This document shows, piece after piece, positions 8,797 to 16,922 of a stretch of 18,024 nt of DNA. Source of the DNA: Amoebophrya sp. AT5.2 (Eukaryota > Sar > Dinophyceae > Syndiniales > Amoebophryaceae); contig RXOD01004815.1 in the NCBI GenBank assembly GCA_005223375.1, positions 1 through 18,024 on the forward strand, in the 5' to 3' direction. Below the pieces are notes generated by a model. The model was not told where the DNA came from, searched no databases, and was given only the letters and a program-made list of their open reading frames with translations. The first letter of the stretch is position 1, and every line of letters begins with the position of its first letter. The translations under genes were made by a program, and so were the position numbers.

Positions 8797-10066
8797 TTAC
8801 ATCCTGGTCTGGTTGCTGAGGCTTTGGACCGTCTTCGAGGCATCCTCCATCCTGTTAAAGAACTCTCGGCGGACGTTTTCGTAGCTCATGTCCGGCGTCT
8901 CTTGATTCATGAGGTAAATGAGTAATGCGGCCAGCGCGATGTTGATTAACCCAACCTGCGTCGACCATTTAAAAATCGGTCACCGATTTTTGATGATCAT
9001 GATCTCAGTTGTTATGGAAGTGAATGAGTAGCACCCGAAAGAACAAACCCTAGAATAAGCTATCAAAAGATGAAGCACGCCCATCAGATTGCTTGATGTG
9101 TGACGGTGAGAAACAGACACCCGTATGCAAGCTGCCAGGTGTACGTAGACAGAGCAAAATCGAAGTCCAACGACACCGCATAACTTCTCGAAGGAATAGA
9201 ATGAACAATACCAGAAAGAAGGGGCAAAGCAGGCACTGCGTCCCACACAGAATGCCGAGGAAGCCGTAGAAGGCCGCGCGGCCGTAGACGTCTGTAAGTA
9301 TGTTCGCCCGGTGGAAAACGAGTCGCTGGTATCCTTGTAGTTTTTCGCTACAATCCGGGACGTAAACCTGCACGATTGGCCAGTACTTCATCGTCGCGAG
9401 CCATTCCGTGTCGCACTCCAACACGCAGCCCGTGCACCCAAAGCAGATGATGTAGAGGGAAAGGACCTGAGTCGGCGAAATAAATTTTCGCGTTTTCCGG
9501 GTACGTACCCACGGGCAGACAGAGTTGATCTCTACCTCTCTGACCCTGAGTCGGTCACTTCAAATTCTGCCTGAGTCAGATCCGTTTTCCGGAATTTGAC
9601 GTCCCGATCCGTATTCGGTACATGCTACATGCTTTGGCAACCCGTTTTTTTTTCTTTGTCGCTGGTGAACAAAGTTTTTGGTGGAAAGTGTATCTCCATC
9701 CCTACAACTCCATATATGAAGACCACTATGTGGTTCGGTTGCTGAACCTCGCCACGTTCAACAGTTACGGTGCGCATGATGTGTCGACATCTAGACCGAG
9801 AACCTAAGACGCATCAGACTCCATATTTATTGTGTTAGTACCAGGTGGAATGGCTGCACGATTATTGAGAGCGGGTTGAGCAGCATGGTGACCACTTCGA
9901 ACAGGCCGGTGAAGGTCGTGATCAGCGCCACCAGAAACGCGAGCTTGCTCACCCCCTTTGGGCCCTGCTGCACCAGATTGTTCACCGCGTTTAGCGTATT
10001 CTCCGCCCCGTTCTCCAGCAGCGGAGCCACCCGCTCACCCATCTTCGCCGTGCCCTCCGCGAGCAT
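8797..10066 (-). CDS. TVP15/COPI-associated-like four-helix Golgi membrane protein, copy B (three exons)
   Basis: Proposed exons are 10066-9842, 9466-9212 and 8955-8797, phase 0 throughout, giving 212 residues. Exon 1 contains GPKGVSKLAFLVALIT, helix 1 and PFHL at its end. Exon 2 opens VLSLYIICFGCTGCVLECD and contains YGRAAFYGFLGILCG, ending CPFFL. Exon 3 starts VGLINIALAALLIYL and carries PDMSYENV. It aligns with copy A (5099-6131) across its length: GPxGxSxLxFL, PFxx, VLxLYxxCxG, LECD, GRxxFYxF, CPxFL and PDMSYEN are shared, and both introns fall at identical residues. The two are clearly an old tandem-type duplication with one gene now between them. The stop TAA overlaps a consensus donor, so the C-terminus may be longer (candidate exon 8603-8735). 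The role is inferred from the family: a Golgi or vesicle membrane protein. Confidence 0.75.
8956..9211 (-). other. Intron 2 of TVP15-like copy B
   Basis: Begins GTATTG after CPFFL and ends GACGCAG before GTTGGG. It is 256 nt, phase 0. It holds a strong palindrome at 8971-8991 near its 3' end. The frame reads on for some distance past the donor, but homology with copy A places the boundary here. Confidence 0.7.
8971..8991. repeat. 21-nt perfect palindrome near an intron 3' end
   Basis: Arms AAAAATCGGT and ACCGATTTTT around one C. It sits about 15 nt upstream of the intron 2 acceptor of copy B. Confidence 0.7.
9467..9592. repeat. Internal duplication in intron 1 of copy B
   Basis: CTGAGTCGG at 9467 and 9546, and CGTTTTCCGG at 9491 and 9583, are two anchors in the same order. 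This implies an imperfect duplicated block of about 34 and 47 nt. CTGAGTC occurs a third time at 9571, and a 12-nt palindrome GGGTACGTACCC lies at 9499-9510. On the minus strand the block includes the splice acceptor CCGACTCAG. Confidence 0.5.
9467..9841 (-). other. Intron 1 of TVP15-like copy B
   Basis: Begins GTACTAAC after PFHL and ends CCGACTCAG before GTCCTT. It is 375 nt, phase 0, the same position as in copy A. Confidence 0.7.
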
Positions 10067-10815
10067 ACTTTAATTTGTTTTCTCAATCAATGGATTGATC
10101 AGCTCGCCTGTTTCGTATTCCTATGGATGCACAACTACAGCTGGCTGTTGCCGATTCTTGGCCAGGCTATCGATAGGAAGAAAAAGAAAAGCGAGAATCA
10201 GCGTATCATATTCATGCTCAGATCGGTAGACAAGTTCTGCTGCTTGGTGCGTGCATTGCGTAGGAAAGATGTCTGTATCCGTTCCGGGCGGTCGGTCACT
10301 CGTCCTGATACTCGGACATGCTCGAGGGGTAGCTAGGGGTCAAGGGGTAGAAAAGAAATTTCCGCACGCGCCTTCAACCCATATATTCGGATGGAATCGA
10401 GACCATTCAAGACCACGTAAAAGAGCGGGCAAACGCAAGCCACAGCTCACAAACGATGGAGGAGTATGTGTCAAACACGCAGAAGTAGCGCGATCGATCG
10501 AACCGCATCAAGTGTTACATTGATGTAGTTGTCAGTGGTACCTATACCGATGCGTTTGCGTGGTGCAGGCCGAAAAAGCGATCCGCAAGCATTACCGATT
10601 TTATGCCAGCCAGGACGGTGGGAATGACGCTGCATGTGTTGCTGAAGATACTTAAGGCTTTGTTCGCTTCTACATCCTTGCCTTTCTGTCCTCGTCAACA
10701 TCACGCAACACGACTGTTGTCGCACCGGCTCTCGCGCCACCGACAGGCATCGGCGATTCCCATGGAAAAAACAAAGAAACTCCTCTTTCCCCAGCATCGC
10801 CCAAAAAAATATCGG
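10067..10815. other. Spacer between the coiled-coil gene and TVP15-like copy B
   Basis: About 750 nt. Apart from the start-proximal element at 10078-10098, I see no gene, RNA or repeat. Confidence 0.5.
10078..10098 (-). promoter_or_regulatory. Start-proximal element of copy B
   Basis: Contains GATTGAGAAAA (shared with the 6615-7880 gene) overlapping TCAATCCATTGA (one base from the copy A palindrome). It lies 12-32 nt before the ATG. A regulatory role is inferred. Confidence 0.4.
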
Positions 10816-11772
10816 TCACAGCACCGGCAGCGCCAGGTCTGATCCCACCGGCGGCAGCGGGTCTGAGAACGGCGGCATCACCACGCTCGGGTCGATCCGT
10901 TGCGCCGCCTCCGCGCCCACGTATTCCGCCGCCATCTGGTACCTCGGCAGCAGTAGTGCCCATTTGTCCGCCTCCTTCGCCAGATTGTTCGCTCGCACGG
11001 CGAGTTGGTCCGCCTTCGCCTTCAGCTGATTTAGCTGCAGCACGTCCGCCTGCCGCGTCCACCAGTGCAGCCGGGTGTTGGCCGTCTCCCCCAAAGACAG
11101 CACCTCCTCCCGGATGGAAAACGCCTCACTGTCCGCGGCGGCCGCCTGGCCCCGGAGTTTCGCGAGCGCGGTGGCGACCTTCTGTTCCGCCTCTCGGTAC
11201 GGGGACATCGCTGTGAACCTGGCGAGGTTCGCCTCCCGCTTTCGGTTGTGCAACGCCGAAAACTTCCAATCTTGAAACCCCTTGATCGTCACCTCCTCCC
11301 TCTCCTTCACCACAGAACCCGCGTCGGCGTCCGCTTTCGCGACCAGCCTCGCGGCCTCCTGCTTCAGTTTTGCGACTGCTCCCCTCGATCTGCCCAGCGC
11401 GGCGGCCGCGCGATCCCGCTGTCTGGTCACTTCGAGAAGGACGCCCTCGCTGGTCCCGGCCTCGTGCGCGGCGTCGAGGGAGGCCTTCTCGGCGAGCTTC
11501 ACGTCGGCAGCGAGCTCGCGCATGTTCTGCCCGACTTTCAGCACCGCGGCCACCGTGGTGGAGGCGCGCGCAGCCTTGGTGCCCGCCTCGGAAGCATCCT
11601 CGAGCGACTGGTCGGCGGTCGCGACCACGGAAGCGAGAGGAAGCTCCTGCAAAAAGCTTTTTTTGCTGCCATTGGATGATGTCGATGACGGGGAAGTAGA
11701 GATTGCTGCTGCTGCTGGCGGGGCGAGAATTGCGACCGCGAGAGCCGCGAAAATCGGGGGGGGTTTCATCAT
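10816..11772 (-). CDS. Secreted alanine-rich coiled-coil protein
   Basis: The frame is open from an ATG at 11955, but two ATGs at 11772 and 11769 begin a classic signal peptide (MMKPPPIFAALAVAILAPP, then AAAAIS). I therefore choose 11772, giving 318 residues. The mature part is almost all Ala/Lys/Glu/Arg-rich helix with heptad-like spacing, for example AEKASLDAAHEAG, KLKQEAARLVAKADADAG and LNQLKAKADQLAVRANNLAKEA. It is broken by FQDWKFSALHNRKREANLARF and MSPYREAEQKV, and it ends in a Pro-rich tail (PSVVMPPFSDPLPPVG). It has no membrane segment after the signal. The architecture resembles extrusome or secretory-granule matrix coiled-coil proteins of alveolates, but I cannot name a family. Upstream residues 11955-11773, if translated, are basic and low in complexity, so they look like leader sequence. 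Confidence 0.65.
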   Translation of the reverse strand: MMKPPPIFAALAVAILAPPAAAAISTSPSSTSSNGSKKSFLQELPLASVVATADQSLEDASEAGTKAARASTTVAAVLKVGQNMRELAADVKLAEKASLDAAHEAGTSEGVLLEVTRQRDRAAAALGRSRGAVAKLKQEAARLVAKADADAGSVVKEREEVTIKGFQDWKFSALHNRKREANLARFTAMSPYREAEQKVATALAKLRGQAAAADSEAFSIREEVLSLGETANTRLHWWTRQADVLQLNQLKAKADQLAVRANNLAKEADKWALLLPRYQMAAEYVGAEAAQRIDPSVVMPPFSDPLPPVGSDLALPVL

Positions 11773-12506
11773 CCTTCGCGCCGGGAAGCCGCGGAAGCGC
11801 GCATCTGCGCCGGTTCTGCCGCAAGCTATGCGCGATGGGGAAGAGTGCCGCGTGGAGGATTCGGATTCCAGATTCGGATATGTTCGAGAACCGGGACCAG
11901 GGTTGCTGGCTACGGCTAGGACCCTGAAACTAAGGCAAGAATAGGAAAACTTCATCAAGAAAAAACGTAGGCGAACGAGTAAGTAAAACTAGAAAAGCGC
12001 CGCAGTGAAACTGAAAGCTTTTCGCCTCCCTTCGAAGTGCTGCCGTGCCGTGGTTTCGCTTGGCGAGTCATCTTCACAGATTACATTCGGTCGTCGTCTA
12101 CTTTCACAAAAAAGTATCTTCACATCCATGTGTCTCTGTCGCATGTTTCTTCCGACTTTCGGTCCGCCAAAAAAATATTTGCGAATTCATTATATGCGAT
12201 CGATCCTACACTCTTCAAGTAGCAAACTAACTGCTGGACGCTGCCACTGATTGAACAATAGCCGAAGACTTCATTTTTGATGTCGTGTCGTGTATGCTTC
12301 TTTTAAGGTAGCCTTCTACATTTCGAATTGGTCGGTCATAGGCCATACAGATAGCAGGTTTGCGTTAAAATAACGTCGTCGGCGCGTATTAACTACTGTG
12401 TCATCAAATTACACAACCCTCGTGTCTAGCGAATTGAAAGTGGAAATGTAGCAGCACGCATCCCGTTCTTCGGCAGAGACCTGCCCATCCACCTGCTCGT
12501 CTACCT
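11773..12506. other. Spacer upstream of the coiled-coil gene
   Basis: About 730 nt. The part 11773-11955 stays open in frame with the coiled-coil gene and is probably its 5' leader. The part 11959-12506 is AT-rich with no supported gene. Short open stretches on the plus strand there show no coding character. Confidence 0.5.
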
Positions 12507-13579
12507 CTACCCCGCTCCGAAGGGTTTTGTGTTCAACGTCGCAACCGGCCTCGTGCTCAGCAGTCCGCGACTCGGCGGTTTGAACGACGTCGCGAGAAGC
12601 GGATGCGGTGCCCTACCAGGACCCGGCGATGTCGTCGTCGGACTGATCAGTTTAGGCGCGAAAGCGGGGAGTTGCTTCATGTTGCTCTTTATCTGGTGCG
12701 CGCCCTCCTTCGCAGCCAACTCCACCGCTTGTCCGCTCGGCGATTTTCCTGATCGATGGATATGACACGTGACTGTCTGCCGACGTCGTGTGAGGGGATT
12801 GGATTCAAGTGATCCTGTGCATCGGGATCGTGTCCTTACGCGCACAGTTGATTCATCTGAATGATAGAAAGAATGCAGGCATTGAACACGGCCGCAAGAA
12901 AGGCAAAACGAAACAAACGTATACCACCCCCCAGGTAGGTCGCCTTCGGGTGTTGGGAGATTTGGGTCTGAAGATAGAGTGGCGACGCGCCGTCTTCATT
13001 CACCGCTTCCTCGACGGGAGACGGGGCGCCTGAGTAAGGCGCGCCGTGCGGCTTGCTCCGGTTGATCCTGCCGATCCGATGTTCGGAGGGATCAGCCGGA
13101 GCCAGCTGCCCCGCGGTGGCGGTCCCCAGCAGCGACGTCGCTTTCATAGTTTGGGGCGACTTCTTCACGACCACGAGCGGCACCGGTGTAGTGTGTTGCT
13201 GCGCGGCCGGGGGAGGGTTGATCATCACCGGCGGCGGTACTCTCCCGGGTAGTCTCACCGCACTCGTGATGTCCTTGGAAGTAGTCGCTGCGGCGGACGA
13301 GGTCGTAGCAGGTGGTCCACCCGTGGACTTTTTGTAGTGCTTCTGTCCGCTGCCCAGACTCTGCTGAAATGCGAACGCGGGATTCGAGGCCGAGTGTGCC
13401 CGGTGCCCACCGCCCAGGCTCAGCCGCGAAATCGGCGCGCACAGTGGCTGCGGCGCTTGGACGGTTGTTGCAGCGGCAACGCCCGCGGGGGGGTGAAGCG
13501 TCTTAGTCGAAGGCGCGCTACTCACGGCCCCAGACCCGGATCCCGGCGGAGGGGCGGGAACGGTCTGCATACCGCTCAT
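12507..13579 (-). CDS. Low-complexity Pro/Ser/Ala-rich protein, unknown, two exons
   Basis: Proposed exons are 13579-12925 and 12748-12507, joined in phase 1, giving 298 residues. No domain was recognised. The protein is rich in Pro, Ser, Thr, Ala and Gly. Patches include ISRLSLGGGHRAHSASNPAF, VRLPGRVPPPVMINPP and HRIGRINRSKPHGAPYSG, and in exon 2 SPSGQAVELAAKEGAHQIK and FAPKLISPTTTSPGPG. Read without splicing, exon 1 runs to a stop at 12836 and gains a hydrophobic end (FRFAFLAAVFNACILSII). That end lies wholly within the proposed intron and is probably not real. The phase match, the donor GTATAC, the acceptor ATCAG and GC-rich coding character on both sides support splicing. The start is the ATG at 13579. 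The protein looks intrinsically disordered. Confidence 0.5.
12749..12924 (-). other. Probable intron of the low-complexity gene
   Basis: Starts GTATAC at 12924 and ends GATCAG at 12749. It is 176 nt and phase 1 on both sides. It is AT-richer than the flanking exons and contains the stop that ends the unspliced frame. Confidence 0.5.
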
Positions 13580-13889
13580 CCGCGGACGGGGCTGCTGCTG
13601 CGACGCGGCACGGGGCTGTTAAAAGCGTTTGTGAGAATTCGTCGATGACAGAAAGACATCGATCCCGATTCGTTTGCGCCTCACATCAAGCGGCACGCTC
13701 CTATGCGTAGTCCATTTAGCACAAGAAACGCGCCGCGAAAACTTTCGGTCCCGCTATCCGTTATTTGCCTCGTACTGCGCCGGCCCAACGGAAGCGACTA
13801 AACCACACCACAACAGCGCGCGACGAAGGAAATCACTTTCACTCAGAGAAACGCCGACCGCGCATCATCCATGTTGCTACCATTTCTTT
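13580..13889. other. Short spacer between the low-complexity and kinesin-like genes
   Basis: About 310 nt with no supported gene. It presumably holds the 3' end of the kinesin-like transcript and the leader of the next gene. GACGGGGCTG and CACGGGGCTG form a tiny direct repeat near 13590-13618. Confidence 0.4.
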
Positions 13890-13923
13890 TCATTTCTGGT
13901 GCGAATTCTTCCCCCAAGCAATG

Positions 13924-16922
13924 CTAGTGCGCCTTTTGGTTCGCCGCCCGCCAGCCGGCGTCTATACAAAAATTTAATAAAAAAGGTAAAACACCATCAC
14001 TCAGTACCAAATTGAAAAACTGCAAGAGTTTGTTGCTCGACGCGGTGGCCGCATCGGTCTTCGGCTTCGTCGCGGCCGGCGCGGCCGCTCCGAGTCGCGG
14101 AACTTGCAGCGCCGAGCGCGGAAAGGCGGAGACCGTGCGTCCGGTGATGGTTCGGCTGGGCAACACCGATTGCACTCCGGAGGTGCGCCCCCCAGCGGGC
14201 CCGACGGCAGGGCGTACCGAGCGGGACCGCAGCAAACTTCCCCCCCGGCTGTACGGGTTCTGGAGACCCTGGCTCGCATAAAGCTGGCTCCCCACGTGAA
14301 GATTCTTCACTCCCTCCTCGTCCTCGACCGGCGTCAGGATTGCCGGCGCCTTGATGCTGATTGCAGGATCGTCTCCCGCTGCTCTTCGAAGCTCCTTTGC
14401 GCGAATCATAGGGGTGAGGAAACCGGCGCCGAGGGGGTGCTGATGCTCGTTTAGAAGTCGGCGCGTGCCGGACTGCACCGAGAACGACGACTGCGCATTC
14501 GTCTGCCGCGCGCCAAGTCCTGGAACCGATCCCGGAGAAACTCCGACCACGCCCACGCCCGTACTCGAGTTCGCAATCGCATTCGCGATTCCTCTACCTT
14601 TTCCCCCCCCATCCGTGGTAGTCGAACCCGCCCCAAGCGTTGGCGGCCGTATTGTGATTCGTTGGGATGAAACGGGGTGCACCGTGCTGGATCTCTTCGT
14701 TCCTAGACCCACCATGTCGAGCCCAACTGGCGAGAACGGCTTGCTGCCGGGCAGGTTGCCGTTCTCGCCAGTCGGGCTCGACATCGGGGGTCTGTTGAGT
14801 TGCGGCTGCTGCAGGAGGGTGTGCGGGGAGATCAACTTCATGTCGCCGAACGAGTATGTGGCCCTTCCCTTCGCGCTCGTCCGGCTCGTCGTGGTCCCAC
14901 TTTCACTTGGGCTGCTCGCAGCTGACGACCCAGCGTTCTTGGAGACGCTCGCGGAGGATTCCGTTTCCCCGTGCAACCGCACAACCTCCACCGGGGTGGT
15001 GGCCGACGTCGGTGAAGACTTCTTGCTGCTTCCCGCGCTGTTTCGACCTACTACTTTGCCGGCGTACGAGCTCCCTGCTTCCGCTGAGTTTGTGTGGTTC
15101 ATGATCCCCAGACTTCGTGCTCCCCCGCTGCGATGCAACAGACTGAGGCTGCTAGAAGTGCCCGTACCGCGCGCACTGCTCTTCAGCAGTGTCTGCGTTT
15201 TCACCAAACCTGCCCGATCGGATCCCGCGGAATTGGAGGAGCCGAAGCTGTTTGTCGCGTACGCGTTTTTCTGCACGGTCTTGCTGCTCATCATCGACGA
15301 GCCCGCACTAACAGCAACACCGACGTCCGCTACCGACCTGCTCGCCGACAGCGACAGCGAGGTCGCGGACGCCGACCCCGGTCCTTGGTACAGCGCGTTG
15401 TAATTCATGCCCAAAATCGTTCTGTTCGACGCCGGCGTAATCGTCCTCTTCAGGGTTGCAGGATGAGGAAGAGGAAGATGATCCTGGCGTCCTCTAGTAT
15501 TGCTATTGTCCCCAGAGGACAGCTTGTTTTGTGCGAGAAGATTGGCCATCATCTTCTTCAGGGTGACGCCGAAGCGAAGCCACTTTTTCATCTCCAGATA
15601 GCCAGGGTCGTCGCGCACCACGCAGAAGTGGCAGGACCGCGCGGTGCTCTGGTCCTCAAACAAACTGCGCAACACGAGGCAAAGCTTGTCCGTTGGGGGC
15701 CTGTAGTGAGTTTCCACTTTTGTTTCCTCAGCACGCCGTCTGGCGATCCAGCATCAAGAAAATCAACATTTTCCACAGGAGGAGCACAAACAGCGTCGAT
15801 CTATCACAAATAAACACGAGCACAGCTCGAATCAATAGCGCAATACTCTTCCCGTGCCCCTTCTGAGTCTCCCTTCGCGATTCCATTCACCATTTTGAAC
15901 AGCGCGTCGTGATTTTCTCGCACGGCCGTCACCGCGCTGCCCACCGCCTCCGGATCCGCCGCCGCCAGGTCCACGAAGGAAAAGGCGAAGCGGTTTGTAT
16001 TCGTCGTCTTCGCCGCCGCCTTCGCCCAATCTTCCACGTTCACGATGAACACGCAATGGCCCCGGCTCGTTTCGCTCCCCTTCTCGAAGTGCCGGCGCGC
16101 ATCCCCGTAGAACAGACGGTGGTAGGCGTCCGACTCGTCCCGGACTTCCTTCTCCTGTACGTTGAGCTGAAGCTCGTGCCCGTCCACCTCCAGTGATGTC
16201 CTATGATGTTGATCCTCGGTGTGTTGTTCTTCGTCCTGCGAAGATGTAGTCCCGTTGCGGCAGAGGAGGTCGACGATACGGTGTTTGTAGATCTCGAAGA
16301 AGGAGACCGTAATCCGCTTCGAACAGCTAGTGGTGGAGGTGGAACTGCTGGAATAAATGCTGGAATTCGCATTTGATAGATTCGAAGTTTTGCTGCCGCT
16401 GCGGCCACTTGTATTTTTTCCGTCCTTTTTCATCGAAGCAGCAGAACTTCCCGCGGCGTTGTACTTTTCGAATAGGTACGTCAGCGTGCGCGGAATCAGC
16501 CCCCGCAGCATGAAGCTCTCGCTGCCCCCCGTGAGCAAGAACGTCTTCCCCGCCGATTTGGGCCCGAAGCCGACGAAGTGCGCGCTTTTTCCTTCGTTCG
16601 CCGCGGTTTCGAGCAGAGGTTTGAAACAGCCTTCAAACAAGGCTTCCTGTTGTTGGGCGGGATCTAGTTTGGAGTTCGGACCGTTGAGGCTGTTGTCGAT
16701 GACTCGGTCAAAAGTGTACTTGTTGGTGGGGCAATCTTTTTCCGCCGGCCGCTCGCTGTGGTACACACAGTTGTCGCTGGAGTCGCAGTAGAGACTGTCA
16801 GCATTGGCCGCGGAGGATGTAGAAGAAGTTCTGGCCGTTCGGTTGAGAATGCACCAACTCTGGTGCCGCTCTTGCGCAGCGGCCCGGCGGGCGCTCAGAG
16901 GCGGCCGGCTGTTGGCGAGCAT
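13924..16922 (-). CDS. Divergent kinesin-like protein with Ser-rich tail (at least two exons)
   Basis: Exon 1 (16922 to about 15816) carries most of a kinesin motor. It has YTFDRVID at 69-76, a P-loop GPKSAGKT at 120-127, RGLIPRTLTYLFE at 140-152 and VSFFEIYKHRIVDLL at 206-220. The switch I region is GSETSRGH (282-289) where NxxSSRSH is usual. Switch II is DLAAAD (318-323) where DLAGSE is usual. Helix alpha-4 appears as NHDALFKMVNGIAKG. A short intron near 15727-15815 joins to exon 2, whose start (YRPPTDKLCLVLRSLFED, then LEMKKWLRFGVTLKKM) matches the kinesin YRDSKLTRLLxDSL and final helix. The rest of exon 2, about 540 residues, is Ser/Gly/Thr-rich with no coiled coil seen. With canonical ATP-sensing residues altered, it may bind microtubules without normal motor activity (inference). 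The C-terminus may be spliced (13962-14007). Confidence 0.75.
13962..14007 (-). other. Possible 46-nt intron at the 3' end of the kinesin-like gene
   Basis: Starts GTACTG after QFFNL and ends in a T-rich tract and GTATAG. Splicing in phase 0 would replace the hydrophobic C-terminus with a basic one ending at TGA 13892-13890. The donor equals that of copy A intron 1. The unspliced frame also stays open, to 13924, so this is uncertain. Confidence 0.35.
14714..14784. repeat. 71-nt near-perfect inverted repeat inside the kinesin-like CDS
   Basis: Arms 14714-14740 and 14758-14784 are 27 nt each and differ at a single base. They flank a 17-nt spacer that is itself partly palindromic (CTGCC, G, GGCAG). 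On the coding strand the arms read in frame as MSSPTGENG and KPFSPVGLDM. Confidence 0.9.
15727..15815 (-). other. Intron within the kinesin motor domain (boundaries approximate)
   Basis: Exon 1 stops at 15804 just before the conserved YRDSKL region, which resumes near 15710 in another frame, so an intron is required. One in-phase choice is donor GTTTAT at 15815 and acceptor TGAG ending at 15727. Donor GTGTTT at 15817 with an acceptor near 15718 also fits. Confidence 0.5.

Noticed and set aside
8167..8884. Two overlapping plus-strand frames in the spacer near copy B
   Set aside because: One lacks an ATG start and runs antisense to the exon 3 region; the other covers AT-rich spacer with no coding character.
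9835..9841. TACTAAC directly after the copy B donor, resembling a branch-point consensus
   Set aside because: It sits at the 5' end of the intron, where a branch point cannot work; the resemblance is coincidental.
11282..11944. 220-codon plus-strand frame opposite the coiled-coil gene
   Set aside because: Mirror of the alanine-rich helices; no independent support.
14465..15403. 312-codon plus-strand frame opposite the kinesin-like tail
   Set aside because: Low-complexity antisense shadow. The minus strand carries the motor continuation in the same exon.
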